Assembly (NCBI GenBank): GCA_902826685.1
Contig: CADEFT010000032.1
Span: forward strand, 30,204 to 94,203
Direction: 5' to 3'
Length of the DNA stretch: 64,000 bases
Source: an uncultured Acidobacteriota bacterium
GTDB lineage: Bacteria; Acidobacteriota; Terriglobia; Bryobacterales; Bryobacteraceae
Part shown: positions 44,793 through 54,945 of the stretch, in pieces
Numbering within the stretch: position 1 is the stretch's first letter
Layout of the letters: each line of letters opens with the position of its first letter
Position numbers and translations under genes: made by a program
The notes under the pieces: model-generated
The model's input: only the letters and a program-made list of their open reading frames with translations
Told to the model about the DNA's origin: nothing
The model's database searches: none

Positions 44793-45068
44793 TCAGTGGT
44801 AATCGACATAATCAACATCGGTAGCGCCATCGTCGAATCGAAAAACCACCCGCCAGTTGGCGCGAACCGTCACCGCCCAGTAGCCTTTCATGCGGCCTTT
44901 GAGTGGATGCAGCCGAAACCCCGGCAAATCCATGTGGGCGATACCAGGGGCCGCATGAAGGGCTGCCAGGACATCCCGCAGTTTCTCCGCGTGTTCCGGC
45001 CGAACTCCGCTCGGGTCATCCTGCAAGAACAGCCGTTTGAGTCCTTTGTGGCGAAATGCCTTGATCAT
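44793..45068 (-). CDS. higB: HigB-family toxin (RelE/ParE fold)
   Basis: 91 residues, standard HigB size: MIKAFRHKGLKRLFLQDD at the N-terminus, HAEKLRDVLAALHAA helix, DLPGFRLHPLKG and the ending YWAVTVRANWRVVFRFDD with DVDYVDYH. These are the RelE-superfamily strands carrying the ribosome-dependent mRNA-cleaving site. It precedes the antitoxin gene; both are read leftwards, divergent from the isc operon with 128 bases between. A small palindrome at 45096-45108 may be the operator. Confidence 0.88.
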   Translation of the reverse strand: MIKAFRHKGLKRLFLQDDPSGVRPEHAEKLRDVLAALHAAPGIAHMDLPGFRLHPLKGRMKGYWAVTVRANWRVVFRFDDGATDVDYVDYH

Positions 45069-45095
45069 TTCTACCCGTAATCCGCCACGTGTCGC

Positions 45096-45108
45096 ATGTC
45101 ATGAACAT
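45096..45108. promoter_or_regulatory. Possible HigA operator
   Basis: ATGT-N5-ACAT, an inverted repeat with 4-base arms, 28 bases upstream of the higB start and overlapping a weak TACGAT -10-like element on the minus strand. HigA proteins bind such short palindromes to repress their own operon. Arms this short can occur by chance. Confidence 0.3.
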
Positions 45109-45141
45109 CGTAGCAAGTTTCGCGCTTTTTCACGCCCGTCC

Positions 45142-45171
45142 TTGACTCGATACCATACCGGGGGGTAGAGT
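45142..45171 (+). promoter_or_regulatory. Promoter of the isc operon with internal inverted repeat
   Basis: TTGACT (45142-45147) and TAGAGT (45166-45171) are separated by 18 bases and read toward iscR. The spacer holds TACC-GGGG-GGTA (45155-45166), an inverted repeat overlapping the -10 element, well placed for repression by the Rrf2/IscR product of the first gene. The sequence does not match the E. coli IscR box that I know. Confidence 0.5.
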
Positions 45172-45196
45172 TTAAGTAGGACTGGATCAGTCGGAT

Positions 45197-45682
45197 ATGC
45201 TCAAGCTCACAAAAAAGGCCGATTACGGGTTGATTGCCCTGAAGCATCTGGCCACCGCCGGTCCGGGCGCGGCCATCAGTGCCAAGGAAATCGCTGAAAC
45301 CTACGGCGTGCCGCAGCCGCTGCTTGCCAAGATTCTTCAAAAACTGTCAAAGCAAGGCTTCGTGCGTAGCGAGCACGGCACCAACGGCGGCTACCGTCTG
45401 GCGCGGGAAGCGCAGCGCATCAGCGCGCTCGAAGTGATTCGCGCCATCGACGGACCGGTGATTCTGACATCCTGTTTCACCGAACATGGCGCCTGCGGCC
45501 ATGCCGACCGGTGCAATGTGCGCGAGCCGCTGCGCAAGATTCATGAAGGAATCCTGGGGCTGCTGGCCAACATCACAATAGCGGACATGTCGAGCGACGA
45601 TCCGGACGCGCGTCTCTATGAACTGACGATGCCGGTGCCGCGTCCCGCCTCCGCCCTGCAAGGAGTGATCAACGAATGCTGA
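45197..45682 (+). CDS. iscR: Rrf2-family Fe-S-responsive regulator IscR
   Basis: 161 residues. A winged helix (MLKLTKKADYGLIALKHLA, SAKEIAETYGVPQPLLAKIL, GTNGGYRLAR) is followed by the cluster-binding loop SCFTEHGACGHADRCNVREP with three cysteines, as in IscR. With a 2Fe-2S cluster bound it represses the operon, and loss of the cluster relieves repression. First gene of the isc operon; its 3' end overlaps iscS by 7 bases. The C-terminal 30 residues after the loop are longer than strictly needed and Pro-rich. Confidence 0.9.
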   Translation: MLKLTKKADYGLIALKHLATAGPGAAISAKEIAETYGVPQPLLAKILQKLSKQGFVRSEHGTNGGYRLAREAQRISALEVIRAIDGPVILTSCFTEHGACGHADRCNVREPLRKIHEGILGLLANITIADMSSDDPDARLYELTMPVPRPASALQGVINEC

Positions 45683-46893
45683 AGTTCCCCATCTACATGG
45701 ACTATCACGCCACCACGCCGCTCGACCCGCGCGTGCTGGAAGCGATGATGCCCTATCTCACCGGCCGGTTCGGCAATGCCGCCAGCCGCAATCACGCCTT
45801 TGGCTGGGAAGCCGAAGAGGCGGTGGAGAAAGGCCGTAAACAGATCGCCGACCTGATTGGCGCGACCCCCAAGGAAATCGTGTTCACTTCGGGCGCCACC
45901 GAATCGAACAACCTGGCCATCAAGGGCGTGGCCGAAATGTACGCCGAGCGCGGCAACCACATCATTACCGCCGCCACCGAACACAAGGCGACGCTCGATA
46001 CCTGCAAGCGCCTGGAAAAACACGGGGCGCGCGTCACCTATCTGCCGGTGATGCAGGACGGGCTCGTCGATCTCGACATGCTGCGCGAGGCGCTCACCGA
46101 TAAGACGGTGCTGGTCTCGGTGATGTACGCCAACAATGAAATTGGCGTGATTCAGCCGATCGCCGAAATCGCCAAGCTGGTGCATGAAAAGGGCGCGCTG
46201 CTGCATGTGGACGCGGTGCAGGCGGTAGGCAAGATTCCGGTCAACGTCATCAAGGACGGCATCGACCTGCTGTCGATCTCCGGTCACAAGCTTTACGGGC
46301 CCAAGGGCGTCGGCGCGCTCTATGTGCGCCGCAAGGGGCCGCGCGTGCAGTTGACCTGCCAGATCGACGGAGGCGGCCATGAACGCGGCATGCGTTCGGG
46401 TACCCTCAACGTGCCGGGTATCGTCGGTCTTGGCGAAGCGTGCGCCATCGCGCAGCGCGAAATGGCGGAAGAAGCCAAGCGCCTCGGCCACCTGCGCGAC
46501 AAGCTGAAAGACCGGCTGATGGCGGCACTCGACGAAACCTATATCAACGGCAGCATGACCTCGCGGCTGCCGCACAATCTGAACATCAGCTTCGCCTATG
46601 TGGAAGGCGAGTCGCTGCTGATGGGCATCAACGATGTAGCGGTGTCCTCCGGTTCCGCCTGCACCTCGGCCACGCTCGAGCCAAGCTACGTGCTCAAGGC
46701 TCTGGGTGCCGGCGACGACCTGGCGCACTCTTCCATCCGTTTCGGACTGGGCCGTTTCACCACGGAAGAGGAAGTGGACTACGTGGCCGGGAAAGTGATC
46801 GACGTGGTCAAGAAACTGCGCGAGCTTTCTCCGCTGTATGAAATGTTCAAGGAAGGCGTGGACCTGAGCAAGGTTCAATGGACCGCTCACTGA
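45676..46893 (+). CDS. iscS: Cysteine desulfurase IscS
   Basis: 405-residue PLP enzyme that takes sulfur from cysteine for Fe-S assembly. N-terminal YMDYHATTPLDPRV, TSGATESNNLAIKG, the PLP lysine K205 in SISGHKLYGPKG, and the persulfide cysteine C329 in SSGSACTSATLEPS on the long group-I loop. The extended C-terminus (ELSPLYEMFKEGVDLSKVQW) is the IscU-binding tail of true IscS. Coupled to iscR by overlap, followed by iscU after 24 bases. Confidence 0.96.
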   Translation: MLKFPIYMDYHATTPLDPRVLEAMMPYLTGRFGNAASRNHAFGWEAEEAVEKGRKQIADLIGATPKEIVFTSGATESNNLAIKGVAEMYAERGNHIITAATEHKATLDTCKRLEKHGARVTYLPVMQDGLVDLDMLREALTDKTVLVSVMYANNEIGVIQPIAEIAKLVHEKGALLHVDAVQAVGKIPVNVIKDGIDLLSISGHKLYGPKGVGALYVRRKGPRVQLTCQIDGGGHERGMRSGTLNVPGIVGLGEACAIAQREMAEEAKRLGHLRDKLKDRLMAALDETYINGSMTSRLPHNLNISFAYVEGESLLMGINDVAVSSGSACTSATLEPSYVLKALGAGDDLAHSSIRFGLGRFTTEEEVDYVAGKVIDVVKKLRELSPLYEMFKEGVDLSKVQWTAH

Positions 46894-46917
46894 CAGGAAG
46901 GGGCTTAGGGAAATCTC

Positions 46918-47331
46918 ATGGCTTATTCGAATAAGGTTCTCGATCACTACAACAACCCGCGCAACGTCGGGACGATGGATAAGGCCGACCCCAACGTCGG
47001 CACCGGTATGGTGGGCGCCCCCGAGTGCGGCGACGTGATGAAGCTGCAGGTGAAGGTGAATCCAACCACCGGGATCATTGAAGACGCCAAGTTCAAAACC
47101 TTCGGCTGCGGCAGCGCCATCGCTTCTTCATCGCTGGCGACCGAGATGCTGAAGGGCAAGACGGTGGACGAAGCGCTGACCATCAAGAACACCGAGATCG
47201 TGAATGAACTGGCGCTGCCGCCGGTGAAGATTCACTGTTCGGTGCTGGCCGAAGACGCCATCAAGGCCGCCATCACCGATTACAAGAACAAGTTCGTGAA
47301 CACCAAGGCTGCCGCCGAAGTGGCCCACTGA
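46918..47331 (+). CDS. iscU: Fe-S cluster assembly scaffold IscU
   Basis: 137 residues. Three cluster ligands (GAPECGDV, FGCGSAIASSS, KIHCSVLAEDA) with the nearby Asp are intact, and LPPVK directly before the third cysteine is the HscA recognition motif. The N-terminal YSNKVLDHYNNPRNVG is typical of IscU. A purine-rich GGGA ribosome site is a few bases before the ATG. The scaffold receives sulfur from IscS and hands clusters on with HscBA. Confidence 0.96.
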   Translation: MAYSNKVLDHYNNPRNVGTMDKADPNVGTGMVGAPECGDVMKLQVKVNPTTGIIEDAKFKTFGCGSAIASSSLATEMLKGKTVDEALTIKNTEIVNELALPPVKIHCSVLAEDAIKAAITDYKNKFVNTKAAAEVAH

Positions 47332-47337
47332 GCGCAC

Positions 47338-47661
47338 ATGATTCAGGTAACCGACAAAGCCGTATCCAAAATTCGCGATGCCTTCCAGCGGGAAGGTATC
47401 GCGGAAGGCGGATTGCGTCTGGGCGTGCTCGGTGGCGGCTGCTCGGGCTTGAGCTATCAGTTCAAGTTCGACCGCAAGCCCCGGCCTACCGACAAGGTGT
47501 TCGACTACAGCGGCGTCAACGTTTACGTCGATCCCAAGAGCTTCGTGTTTCTCGACGGCATGACGCTCGATTGGAAGGATTCGCTCATCCATTCGGGCTT
47601 CGTGTTTGAGAATCCCAACGCCAAGCGCGCCTGCGGCTGCGGTACTTCCTTCGCCGCGTGA
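47338..47661 (+). CDS. iscA: A-type Fe-S carrier IscA
   Basis: 107 residues with the three A-type cysteines: GGGCSGLSYQ and the C-terminal CGCGTSF. It carries clusters to target apoproteins such as LipA and SdhB. Six bases after iscU; its stop overlaps the hscB GTG (GTGA). Confidence 0.94.
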   Translation: MIQVTDKAVSKIRDAFQREGIAEGGLRLGVLGGGCSGLSYQFKFDRKPRPTDKVFDYSGVNVYVDPKSFVFLDGMTLDWKDSLIHSGFVFENPNAKRACGCGTSFAA

Positions 47662-48202
47662 CCGGGCCCAAACTCGAAGGCGACTACTTCCGGTTTTTCG
47701 GCTATGACCGGCGGCTGGCGCTCGATCCGGACGATCTGCAGAAACGCTTCTACGAGCTCAGCCGCAAGTTTCATCCCGACCGGTTCGCGCGCATGCCGCC
47801 CGCCGATCAACAGTACGCTCTCGACGCCACGTCCATTCTCAACGACGGCTATCGCATCCTGCGCGATCCGGTGGCACGAGCCGAGTATGTACTGAAGCAG
47901 GAAGGCTTCGATGTGGGCGAGCAGCGTTCAAAGGACGTTCCGCCCGAACTGCTCGAAGAGGTCTTCGAACTCAACATGGCGCTTGAAGAGCTGCGCGGCG
48001 GCGACGCCTCGGCTCGCGGCGCCCTGGAGGAAGCGGAGAAAAAATTCATCGCCATGCGCGACCGGATAGACGGCGAATTAGCGGCGTTGTTTCTCGAACA
48101 TGATGCCGCGCCGGGCCGCGAAACGCTGCAGCGGATGCGTGGCGTGCTGAACCGCCGCCGCTACATCCGCAACCTGGTCGCCGAAGTGCAAAAGGAGCTG
48201 GC

Positions 48203-48206
<4 letters not shown>
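47658..48206 (+). CDS. hscB: Fe-S assembly co-chaperone HscB
   Basis: 182 residues: J-domain with HPD in LSRKFHPDRFARM and the C-terminal three-helix domain (LEEVFELNMALEELRG, RYIRNLVAEVQKEL) that binds IscU. It recruits IscU to HscA and stimulates its ATPase. GTG start overlapping the iscA stop; the end overlaps the hscA ATG (ATGA). Start choice is fixed by the overlap and by YFRFFGYDRRLALD, the usual HscB opening. Confidence 0.92.
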
Positions 48207-50055
<1,849 letters not shown>

Positions 50056-50056
<1 letters not shown>

Positions 50057-50271
50057 TGCCTTTCTCACTTGGTTGGCACAGCGCCGAAGACATCGGCATC
50101 GCCTTGTTTGAGAAGTTTCCGGAAGTGGATCCGCTGAAGGTCCGCTTCACCGATCTTCATACCTGGGTCACCGAACTCGAACATTTCGACGATGATCCGG
50201 CGGCTTCGAATGAGGCCAAACTCGAGGCGATTCAAATGGCCTGGTATGAAGAGTGGAAGGACAATCAGTAG
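50056..50271 (+). CDS. iscX: Fe-S assembly regulator IscX
   Basis: 71 residues: LGWHSAEDIGIALFEKF, DPLKVRFTDLHTWV, acidic ELEHFDDDP and the final AIQMAWYEEWKDN, all characteristic of IscX, which binds IscS and adjusts sulfur transfer. Last gene of the operon. In E. coli a ferredoxin gene lies between hscA and iscX; here the two overlap directly. Its final 7 bases overlap the end of the convergent glycosyltransferase gene. Confidence 0.93.
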
Positions 50272-51389
50272 GCCAGCACGGAGCGGTAGATTTCGAGCAG
50301 CTTCCGGCGATACTCCTCCGGCGTAAACGAAGATCGCACCAGTTCTAATCCACGCGCCGCCATCTTTTGGGCGCCGCCGGGGTCGCTTAACATCCGGTTC
50401 AACATCTTGCCGAACGCCTCCGGATCGCGCGCGGGCGCCATCAATCCCGTCTCTTCGTGCGACACGATTTCCGGTACGCCACCCACCGCCGCCGCCACCA
50501 CCGGCAGACCCATCGCCATCGCTTCCAGCACCACGTTCGGCGATCCTTCGGTATGCGAAGGCAGCGCCAACACATCGGAAGCGAAATAGTACGGCCGTAC
50601 ATTGCCCACGTGGCCCGCGAAGATCACGCGATCCTTTACTCCCAGTGCCACCGCCTGCGCTTCCAGCCGCGATCGCTCCGGCCCATCGCCCAGCACCAGG
50701 AGCCGTGCCGAGCGCGGACACTGCACGAACGCGCGCAGCAGATCGGCATGGCCTTTTTCGAAAGATAACCGCCCCACCACCAGCACCAGTTGTTCCCCAT
50801 CGCCCACGCCCAGCGACCGGCGTAGTTCCCCTACAACGGCGGCGTCCGGCGTCTCCGGTACCGTGACCGAGTTATGCAGCACGCGGATCCGCTCCGCCGG
50901 CACACCGATGCGAAGCATATCCTCGGCGAACGGTTTGCAGACCGTGATCAGCAGCCGCGTGGATGGCAGCGTCCAGCGGTCCAGTTGATCGTAAAGCCGC
51001 TGCTTCAGATCGGGCAGCGTGTAGCCATGATGAAACCCGATCCAGCGATAGTCGCGCGGCAGCCCCGCCATCTTGAACAGGAAGTGCGATTTCACATTGT
51101 GCGTCTGCACCAGGTCCGGCTTGCGGGCGGCGACGACCTCACGTAGCCGCGCCATCGCCGCACGGTCGAAACGGCCCTTTTCTTCCACCAGATCCACTTC
51201 CACGCCCGCGGCGCGCGCGGCCTCGACAAACGGACCCGGCCGGTCCAGGCGTCCTCTTACATAAGTCACCAGTGAAAGCTGCGCCTCCGGTGGAGCCTTG
51301 CTCGCGAAAGCGATCAGATTCTTGGCCGGGCCGGTCACCGTGGCGGCCTCGATGATCGCCACAACACGAATGGGAGTCAATGTTTTCAT
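50265..51389 (-). CDS. GT4-family glycosyltransferase
   Basis: 374 residues, GT-B fold. The N-terminal acceptor half contains RVVAIIEAATVTGPAKNLI. The C-terminal donor half contains LVLVVGRLSFEKGHADLLRA, LLVLGDGPERSRLE and the E-x7-E motif in SHTEGSPNVVLEAMAMGLPV. It transfers a sugar from a nucleotide donor to an envelope glycan or lipid; donor and acceptor are unknown. It is not clustered with other glycan genes. Its start is only 15 bases from the divergent PhoD-type gene. Confidence 0.9.
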   Translation of the reverse strand: MKTLTPIRVVAIIEAATVTGPAKNLIAFASKAPPEAQLSLVTYVRGRLDRPGPFVEAARAAGVEVDLVEEKGRFDRAAMARLREVVAARKPDLVQTHNVKSHFLFKMAGLPRDYRWIGFHHGYTLPDLKQRLYDQLDRWTLPSTRLLITVCKPFAEDMLRIGVPAERIRVLHNSVTVPETPDAAVVGELRRSLGVGDGEQLVLVVGRLSFEKGHADLLRAFVQCPRSARLLVLGDGPERSRLEAQAVALGVKDRVIFAGHVGNVRPYYFASDVLALPSHTEGSPNVVLEAMAMGLPVVAAAVGGVPEIVSHEETGLMAPARDPEAFGKMLNRMLSDPGGAQKMAARGLELVRSSFTPEEYRRKLLEIYRSVLAY

Positions 51390-51404
51390 TGTAGGATGGA
51401 AGCC

Positions 51405-52886
51405 ATGCTTGACCGGCGGAGTTTTCTGTCTCTGGTGCTCGCGGCGCCCCGGTTTTCGAAGAACCCGTTCACGCTGGGCGCGGCCTCGGGCGACCCTTCC
51501 TCCGATGGCTTCGTGCTATGGACGCGGCTGGCGCCCGATCCGCTGGCCGGGGGCGGAATGCCCAACGAAAACGTGCCCGTCGACTGGATCGTCGCCGAAG
51601 ACGAGCGTTTCAGCAAAGGCGTGAAGAAGGGGAAAGCCGTCGCCTCGCCGCAGCAGGCGCACTCCGTTCATGTTGAGTTAAACGGCTTGCGTCCCGATCG
51701 CTGGTACTTCTATCAATTTCGCGCCGGAAGCTATGAAACCCCCATCGCACGTACGCGCACCGCCCCATCCGGCGCCAAAGACAATCTGCGGTTTGCGTTC
51801 GCCTCCTGCCAGCACTACGAGACCGGACTCTTCACCGCCTACAAACACATGGCGGAGGAAGATCTGGACCTGGTGGTGCACCTGGGCGACTACATCTATG
51901 AAGGCCCCGCGCGCCCCGGACTGGTGCGCCAGCACAACAGCAAGGAAATCGCTTCCCTCTCGGATTACCGCAACCGCCACGCGCTCTACAAAACCGACCC
52001 GCTGCTGCAAAGCGTTCACGCGAAATTCCCATGGATCGTCACCTGGGACGATCATGAGGTGGATAACGACTACGCCGGCGATTCGCCCGAAGACGACCAG
52101 ACGCGCAACGTCTTTCTCGAACGGCGCGCCAGCGCTTACCAGGCCTACTACGAGCACATGCCGCTGCGCCAGTCGGCCATGCCCAAAGGCTCCTCCATGC
52201 AGCTCTACCGGCGTGTGAAGTACGGCGATCTGGCGGAGTTTTTCGTCCTCGACACGCGCCAGTACCGTTCCAAGCAGCCCTGCGGCGCGGGCATTAAGCC
52301 GCTCTGCGATCAGGCGCGCGATCCTAATCGGACCATCCTCGGCGCGGCTCAGCGCGGATGGCTTTTCTCCGGCCTCGGCCAGTCGAAGACGAAGTGGAAC
52401 ATTCTCGCCAACCAGGTTCCCATCGCTCAGATCGACACCAAGATGGGCGAGGAAGAAGGCTTCTCGATGGATAAGTGGAACGGCTATCACGCCGAGCGGC
52501 AGAAACTTCTGGCCATGCTTCACGAACGCGGCATCCGCAACACAGTGGCCATCACCGGCGACGTTCATTCGCACTGGGCCGTCGACCTCCGCCAGGATTA
52601 CCGCAACCTTTCTTCACCTCCGGTGGCGGTGGAATTCGTCGGCACTTCGATTTCTTCGGGAGGCGATGGAACCGATCAACCCACCATCGCGCCGCAACTG
52701 CTTTCTGAGAATCCGCAGGTGCGCTTTCTTAGCACCCGGCGCGGCTATGTGAGCTGCCATGTAACGGCCGGTGAGTGGCGTACCGGCTATCGCGTGGTCC
52801 CCTATGTCAGCACCGCCGGGGCTCCGCTTGAGACGCGTGCGTCGTTTGTGGTGGAGAACGGCAAGCCGGGCCTTCAGAAAGCATAG
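51405..52886 (+). CDS. PhoD-type alkaline phosphatase/phosphodiesterase
   Basis: 493 residues. Metal-binding blocks of the PhoD family: FASCQHYETG, VVHLGDYIYEG, WIVTWDDHEVDNDYAG, and AITGDVHSHWAVD. The N-terminus MLDRRSFLSLVLAAP is Tat-like, as for PhoD, but the hydrophobic part is short and no clear AxA cleavage site follows. The ATG at 51405 is preferred over 51396: AGGA (51393-51396) sits 8 bases before it, and TAGGAT ends 7 bases before it. PhoD enzymes hydrolyse phosphodiesters such as teichoic acids or phospholipids. Confidence 0.9.
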   Translation: MLDRRSFLSLVLAAPRFSKNPFTLGAASGDPSSDGFVLWTRLAPDPLAGGGMPNENVPVDWIVAEDERFSKGVKKGKAVASPQQAHSVHVELNGLRPDRWYFYQFRAGSYETPIARTRTAPSGAKDNLRFAFASCQHYETGLFTAYKHMAEEDLDLVVHLGDYIYEGPARPGLVRQHNSKEIASLSDYRNRHALYKTDPLLQSVHAKFPWIVTWDDHEVDNDYAGDSPEDDQTRNVFLERRASAYQAYYEHMPLRQSAMPKGSSMQLYRRVKYGDLAEFFVLDTRQYRSKQPCGAGIKPLCDQARDPNRTILGAAQRGWLFSGLGQSKTKWNILANQVPIAQIDTKMGEEEGFSMDKWNGYHAERQKLLAMLHERGIRNTVAITGDVHSHWAVDLRQDYRNLSSPPVAVEFVGTSISSGGDGTDQPTIAPQLLSENPQVRFLSTRRGYVSCHVTAGEWRTGYRVVPYVSTAGAPLETRASFVVENGKPGLQKA

Positions 52887-52889
52887 GCG

Positions 52890-52895
52890 TATAAT
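52890..52895 (+). promoter_or_regulatory. Perfect -10 element directly before the Gfo/Idh gene
   Basis: TATAAT ends 7 bases before the ATG at 52903, so transcription would start at or next to the start codon. No ribosome-binding site is visible in between. A matching -35 is not clear. Confidence 0.45.
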
Positions 52896-52902
52896 TGCCC
52901 TT

Positions 52903-54117
52903 ATGCTCGCTATCTCCCGCCGGGATCTTTACCGTGCCACCGCGGCCTGGACCGCCGCCTCGTATTCGCGCATCCTCGGTGCTAATGAAACCGTGAATCT
53001 CGGTCTCATCGGCGCAGGTGGACGCGGCCGCTATGTAATGGGCATTTTCGCCGACACCACCCGCGTCAACGTCACCGGTGTGTGCGACGTCTATGCGGCG
53101 CGCGTCGATCAGGCCATGCAGCGCGCCACCAAGGCCAAGGGTTTTTCGGATCATCGCAAGCTGCTTGAGATGAAAGAGCTCGATGCCGTCCTCATCGCCA
53201 CGCCGGATCACTGGCACGCGGGCACGGCCATCGATGCGCTGCGCGCCGGCAAGGACGTCTATGTCGAAAAGCCGTTGACGCTCAAGATCGAAGAAGGGCC
53301 GGAGATCGTCAAGGCCGCGCGCATCAACGACCGCATCTGCCAGGTGGGCATGCAGCAGCGTTCCGGCTCGCACTACCTGCAGGCCAAGGAAGAGATCGTG
53401 AAGGCGGGCAAGCTCGGTAAGATTACGCTCGCCCGCACTTGGTGGCATGGCAATGGCGCGCATTTGCAAAAAGCGCCCGAGTCGATGCAGACCCGGCCGT
53501 CGAACCTCGATTGGGCGCGGTTCCTCGGTCCGGTCAAGTGGCGCGACTACGATCCGCAGCAGTATTGGAATTTCCGTGCCTATCTCGATTTCGGCGGCGG
53601 CCAGATCACCGACCTGTTCACGCACTGGATCGATGTGGTCCACATGTTTCTCGAACAGGACAATCCGATTTCGGGAGTCGCGGCCGGTGGCGTGTATCAG
53701 TACCGCGACGGCCGCACCGCGCCCGATACGATCAACGCGCTGCTCGAATACCCGGCCGGTCCCTACACCGCCGCGCACGGCTGGACGGCGACCTTCGAGG
53801 CGACGCTCTCGCCCGGCATCAAAGGAGCCGGCGTCGAGATTTGCGGCACCGAAGGCAAGCTCTACATCGATCGGGGCCGCTATGAATATCTCTCGGCCGA
53901 AAAGGGCGCGCAGCCGGTAATCGTAAAATCGCCGCGGGAACAGACCGGCGAGCATGTAGCCAATTTCCTCGACTGCGTGAAGTCGCGCAAGCGGCCCAAC
54001 GGCGATGTCTGGATCGGGCATCGTTCCGCGCAGGCTTCGCACCTGGCCAATATTTCTTACCTCGAAAAGCGCCGCCTCAAGTTCGATCCAGACCGCGAGG
54101 AGATCCTGCCCCTTTAA
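52903..54117 (+). CDS. Gfo/Idh/MocA-family oxidoreductase with Tat leader
   Basis: 404 residues from ATG 52903. A Tat-type leader (SRRDLYRATAAWTAASYS) precedes the Rossmann domain NLGLIGAGGRGRYVMG, the EKPLTL motif (VYVEKPLTLKIEEG) with the family lysine, and a C-terminal alpha/beta domain with GGGQITDLFTHWIDVV. Enzymes of this group oxidise or dehydrate sugars with tightly bound NAD(P). The open frame extends upstream into the phoD gene but without family character. Two amidohydrolase genes follow after 3 bases, probably one operon. Confidence 0.9.
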   Translation: MLAISRRDLYRATAAWTAASYSRILGANETVNLGLIGAGGRGRYVMGIFADTTRVNVTGVCDVYAARVDQAMQRATKAKGFSDHRKLLEMKELDAVLIATPDHWHAGTAIDALRAGKDVYVEKPLTLKIEEGPEIVKAARINDRICQVGMQQRSGSHYLQAKEEIVKAGKLGKITLARTWWHGNGAHLQKAPESMQTRPSNLDWARFLGPVKWRDYDPQQYWNFRAYLDFGGGQITDLFTHWIDVVHMFLEQDNPISGVAAGGVYQYRDGRTAPDTINALLEYPAGPYTAAHGWTATFEATLSPGIKGAGVEICGTEGKLYIDRGRYEYLSAEKGAQPVIVKSPREQTGEHVANFLDCVKSRKRPNGDVWIGHRSAQASHLANISYLEKRRLKFDPDREEILPL

Positions 54118-54120
54118 GCC

Positions 54121-54945
54121 ATGCAGCGGCGTACGTTCCTGGGCGGTCTAGCGGCGCCGTGGCCTGCCTTTGACGGCCCGGTGATCGACGCGCACAATCA
54201 CTTGAATCATCGTGCGCGCACATCCTGGAAAGAGGACGACCGTAAGCTCATCGACGCTGCCGATAAGCTCGGCATCGGCAAGCTCTGCTGTTCCATCCTG
54301 CCGCCCGAACGGCCGCTTTCGCTTGAGGGCTTTCGTCAATCGAACGTCTATATGTTCGAGGCCATGCAGCGATTTCCGGATCGCGTGCTGGGCTACTGCG
54401 TGGTGAATCCAGGCTACGGACGCGAGGCGCTCGATGAGATCCGGCGCTGCGTGGAAGAGCGAGGCTTCATCGGCGTGAAGCTTTACAACGACTATCGGGC
54501 CGATGAGCCGCTGGTCCGGCCCGTGGTGGAACTCGCCATCGAGTTGAAGATTCCGGTTCTGCACCACGCCGGACACACCTCCTGGCTGCCGGCTCCTCAG
54601 CCGCGTATCAGCGACGCTTCGCACCTCGCCGCTCTCGCCGCGCGCTATCCCGAAGCGATGTTGATCTGCGCGCACATCTGCGGCGGCGGCGACTGGGAGT
54701 GGTCGATCAAAGCTCTGCGAAACTCGCCCAGCGTCTATCTGGATACTTCAGGCAGCGTGCCCGATGAAGGTGTGGTGGAAGCGGCCGCGCGAATCCTCGG
54801 CGCCTCACGCCTGCTGTTTGCCTGCGATCTTTCCATGACCGTGAGCATGGGCCGCCTGCGCGGCGCGGCGCTTCCGGAATCCGATAAGCGCCTGATCTAC
54901 GGCGCCAACATGCAGCGCCTGCTCGACCGGAGAAAGCGCGCTTGA
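54121..54945 (+). CDS. Amidohydrolase-family TIM-barrel hydrolase (1)
   Basis: 274 residues of the amidohydrolase-2 family: the metal-binding HxH is in VIDAHNHLNH, a TIM barrel follows with GVKLYNDYRADEPLV, the His in PVLHHAGHTSW and ICAHICGGGDW, and LLFACDLSM supplies the late Asp. Family members decarboxylate or hydrolyse cyclic and aromatic acids; the substrate is unknown. The start MQRRTFLGGLAAP looks like a Tat leader whose hydrophobic stretch is almost gone. It is tightly linked to the oxidoreductase upstream and overlaps the next amidohydrolase by 4 bases. Confidence 0.83.
   Translation: MQRRTFLGGLAAPWPAFDGPVIDAHNHLNHRARTSWKEDDRKLIDAADKLGIGKLCCSILPPERPLSLEGFRQSNVYMFEAMQRFPDRVLGYCVVNPGYGREALDEIRRCVEERGFIGVKLYNDYRADEPLVRPVVELAIELKIPVLHHAGHTSWLPAPQPRISDASHLAALAARYPEAMLICAHICGGGDWEWSIKALRNSPSVYLDTSGSVPDEGVVEAAARILGASRLLFACDLSMTVSMGRLRGAALPESDKRLIYGANMQRLLDRRKRA

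Noticed and set aside
44475..45068. Mobile island around the toxin-antitoxin genes
   Set aside because: No integrase, direct repeats or clear composition break beside higBA; a plain chromosomal module is the simpler reading.
52771..52902. Upstream extension of the Gfo/Idh frame into the phoD gene
   Set aside because: Translation lacks family similarity; the Tat leader at 52903 and the TATAAT just before it fix the start.
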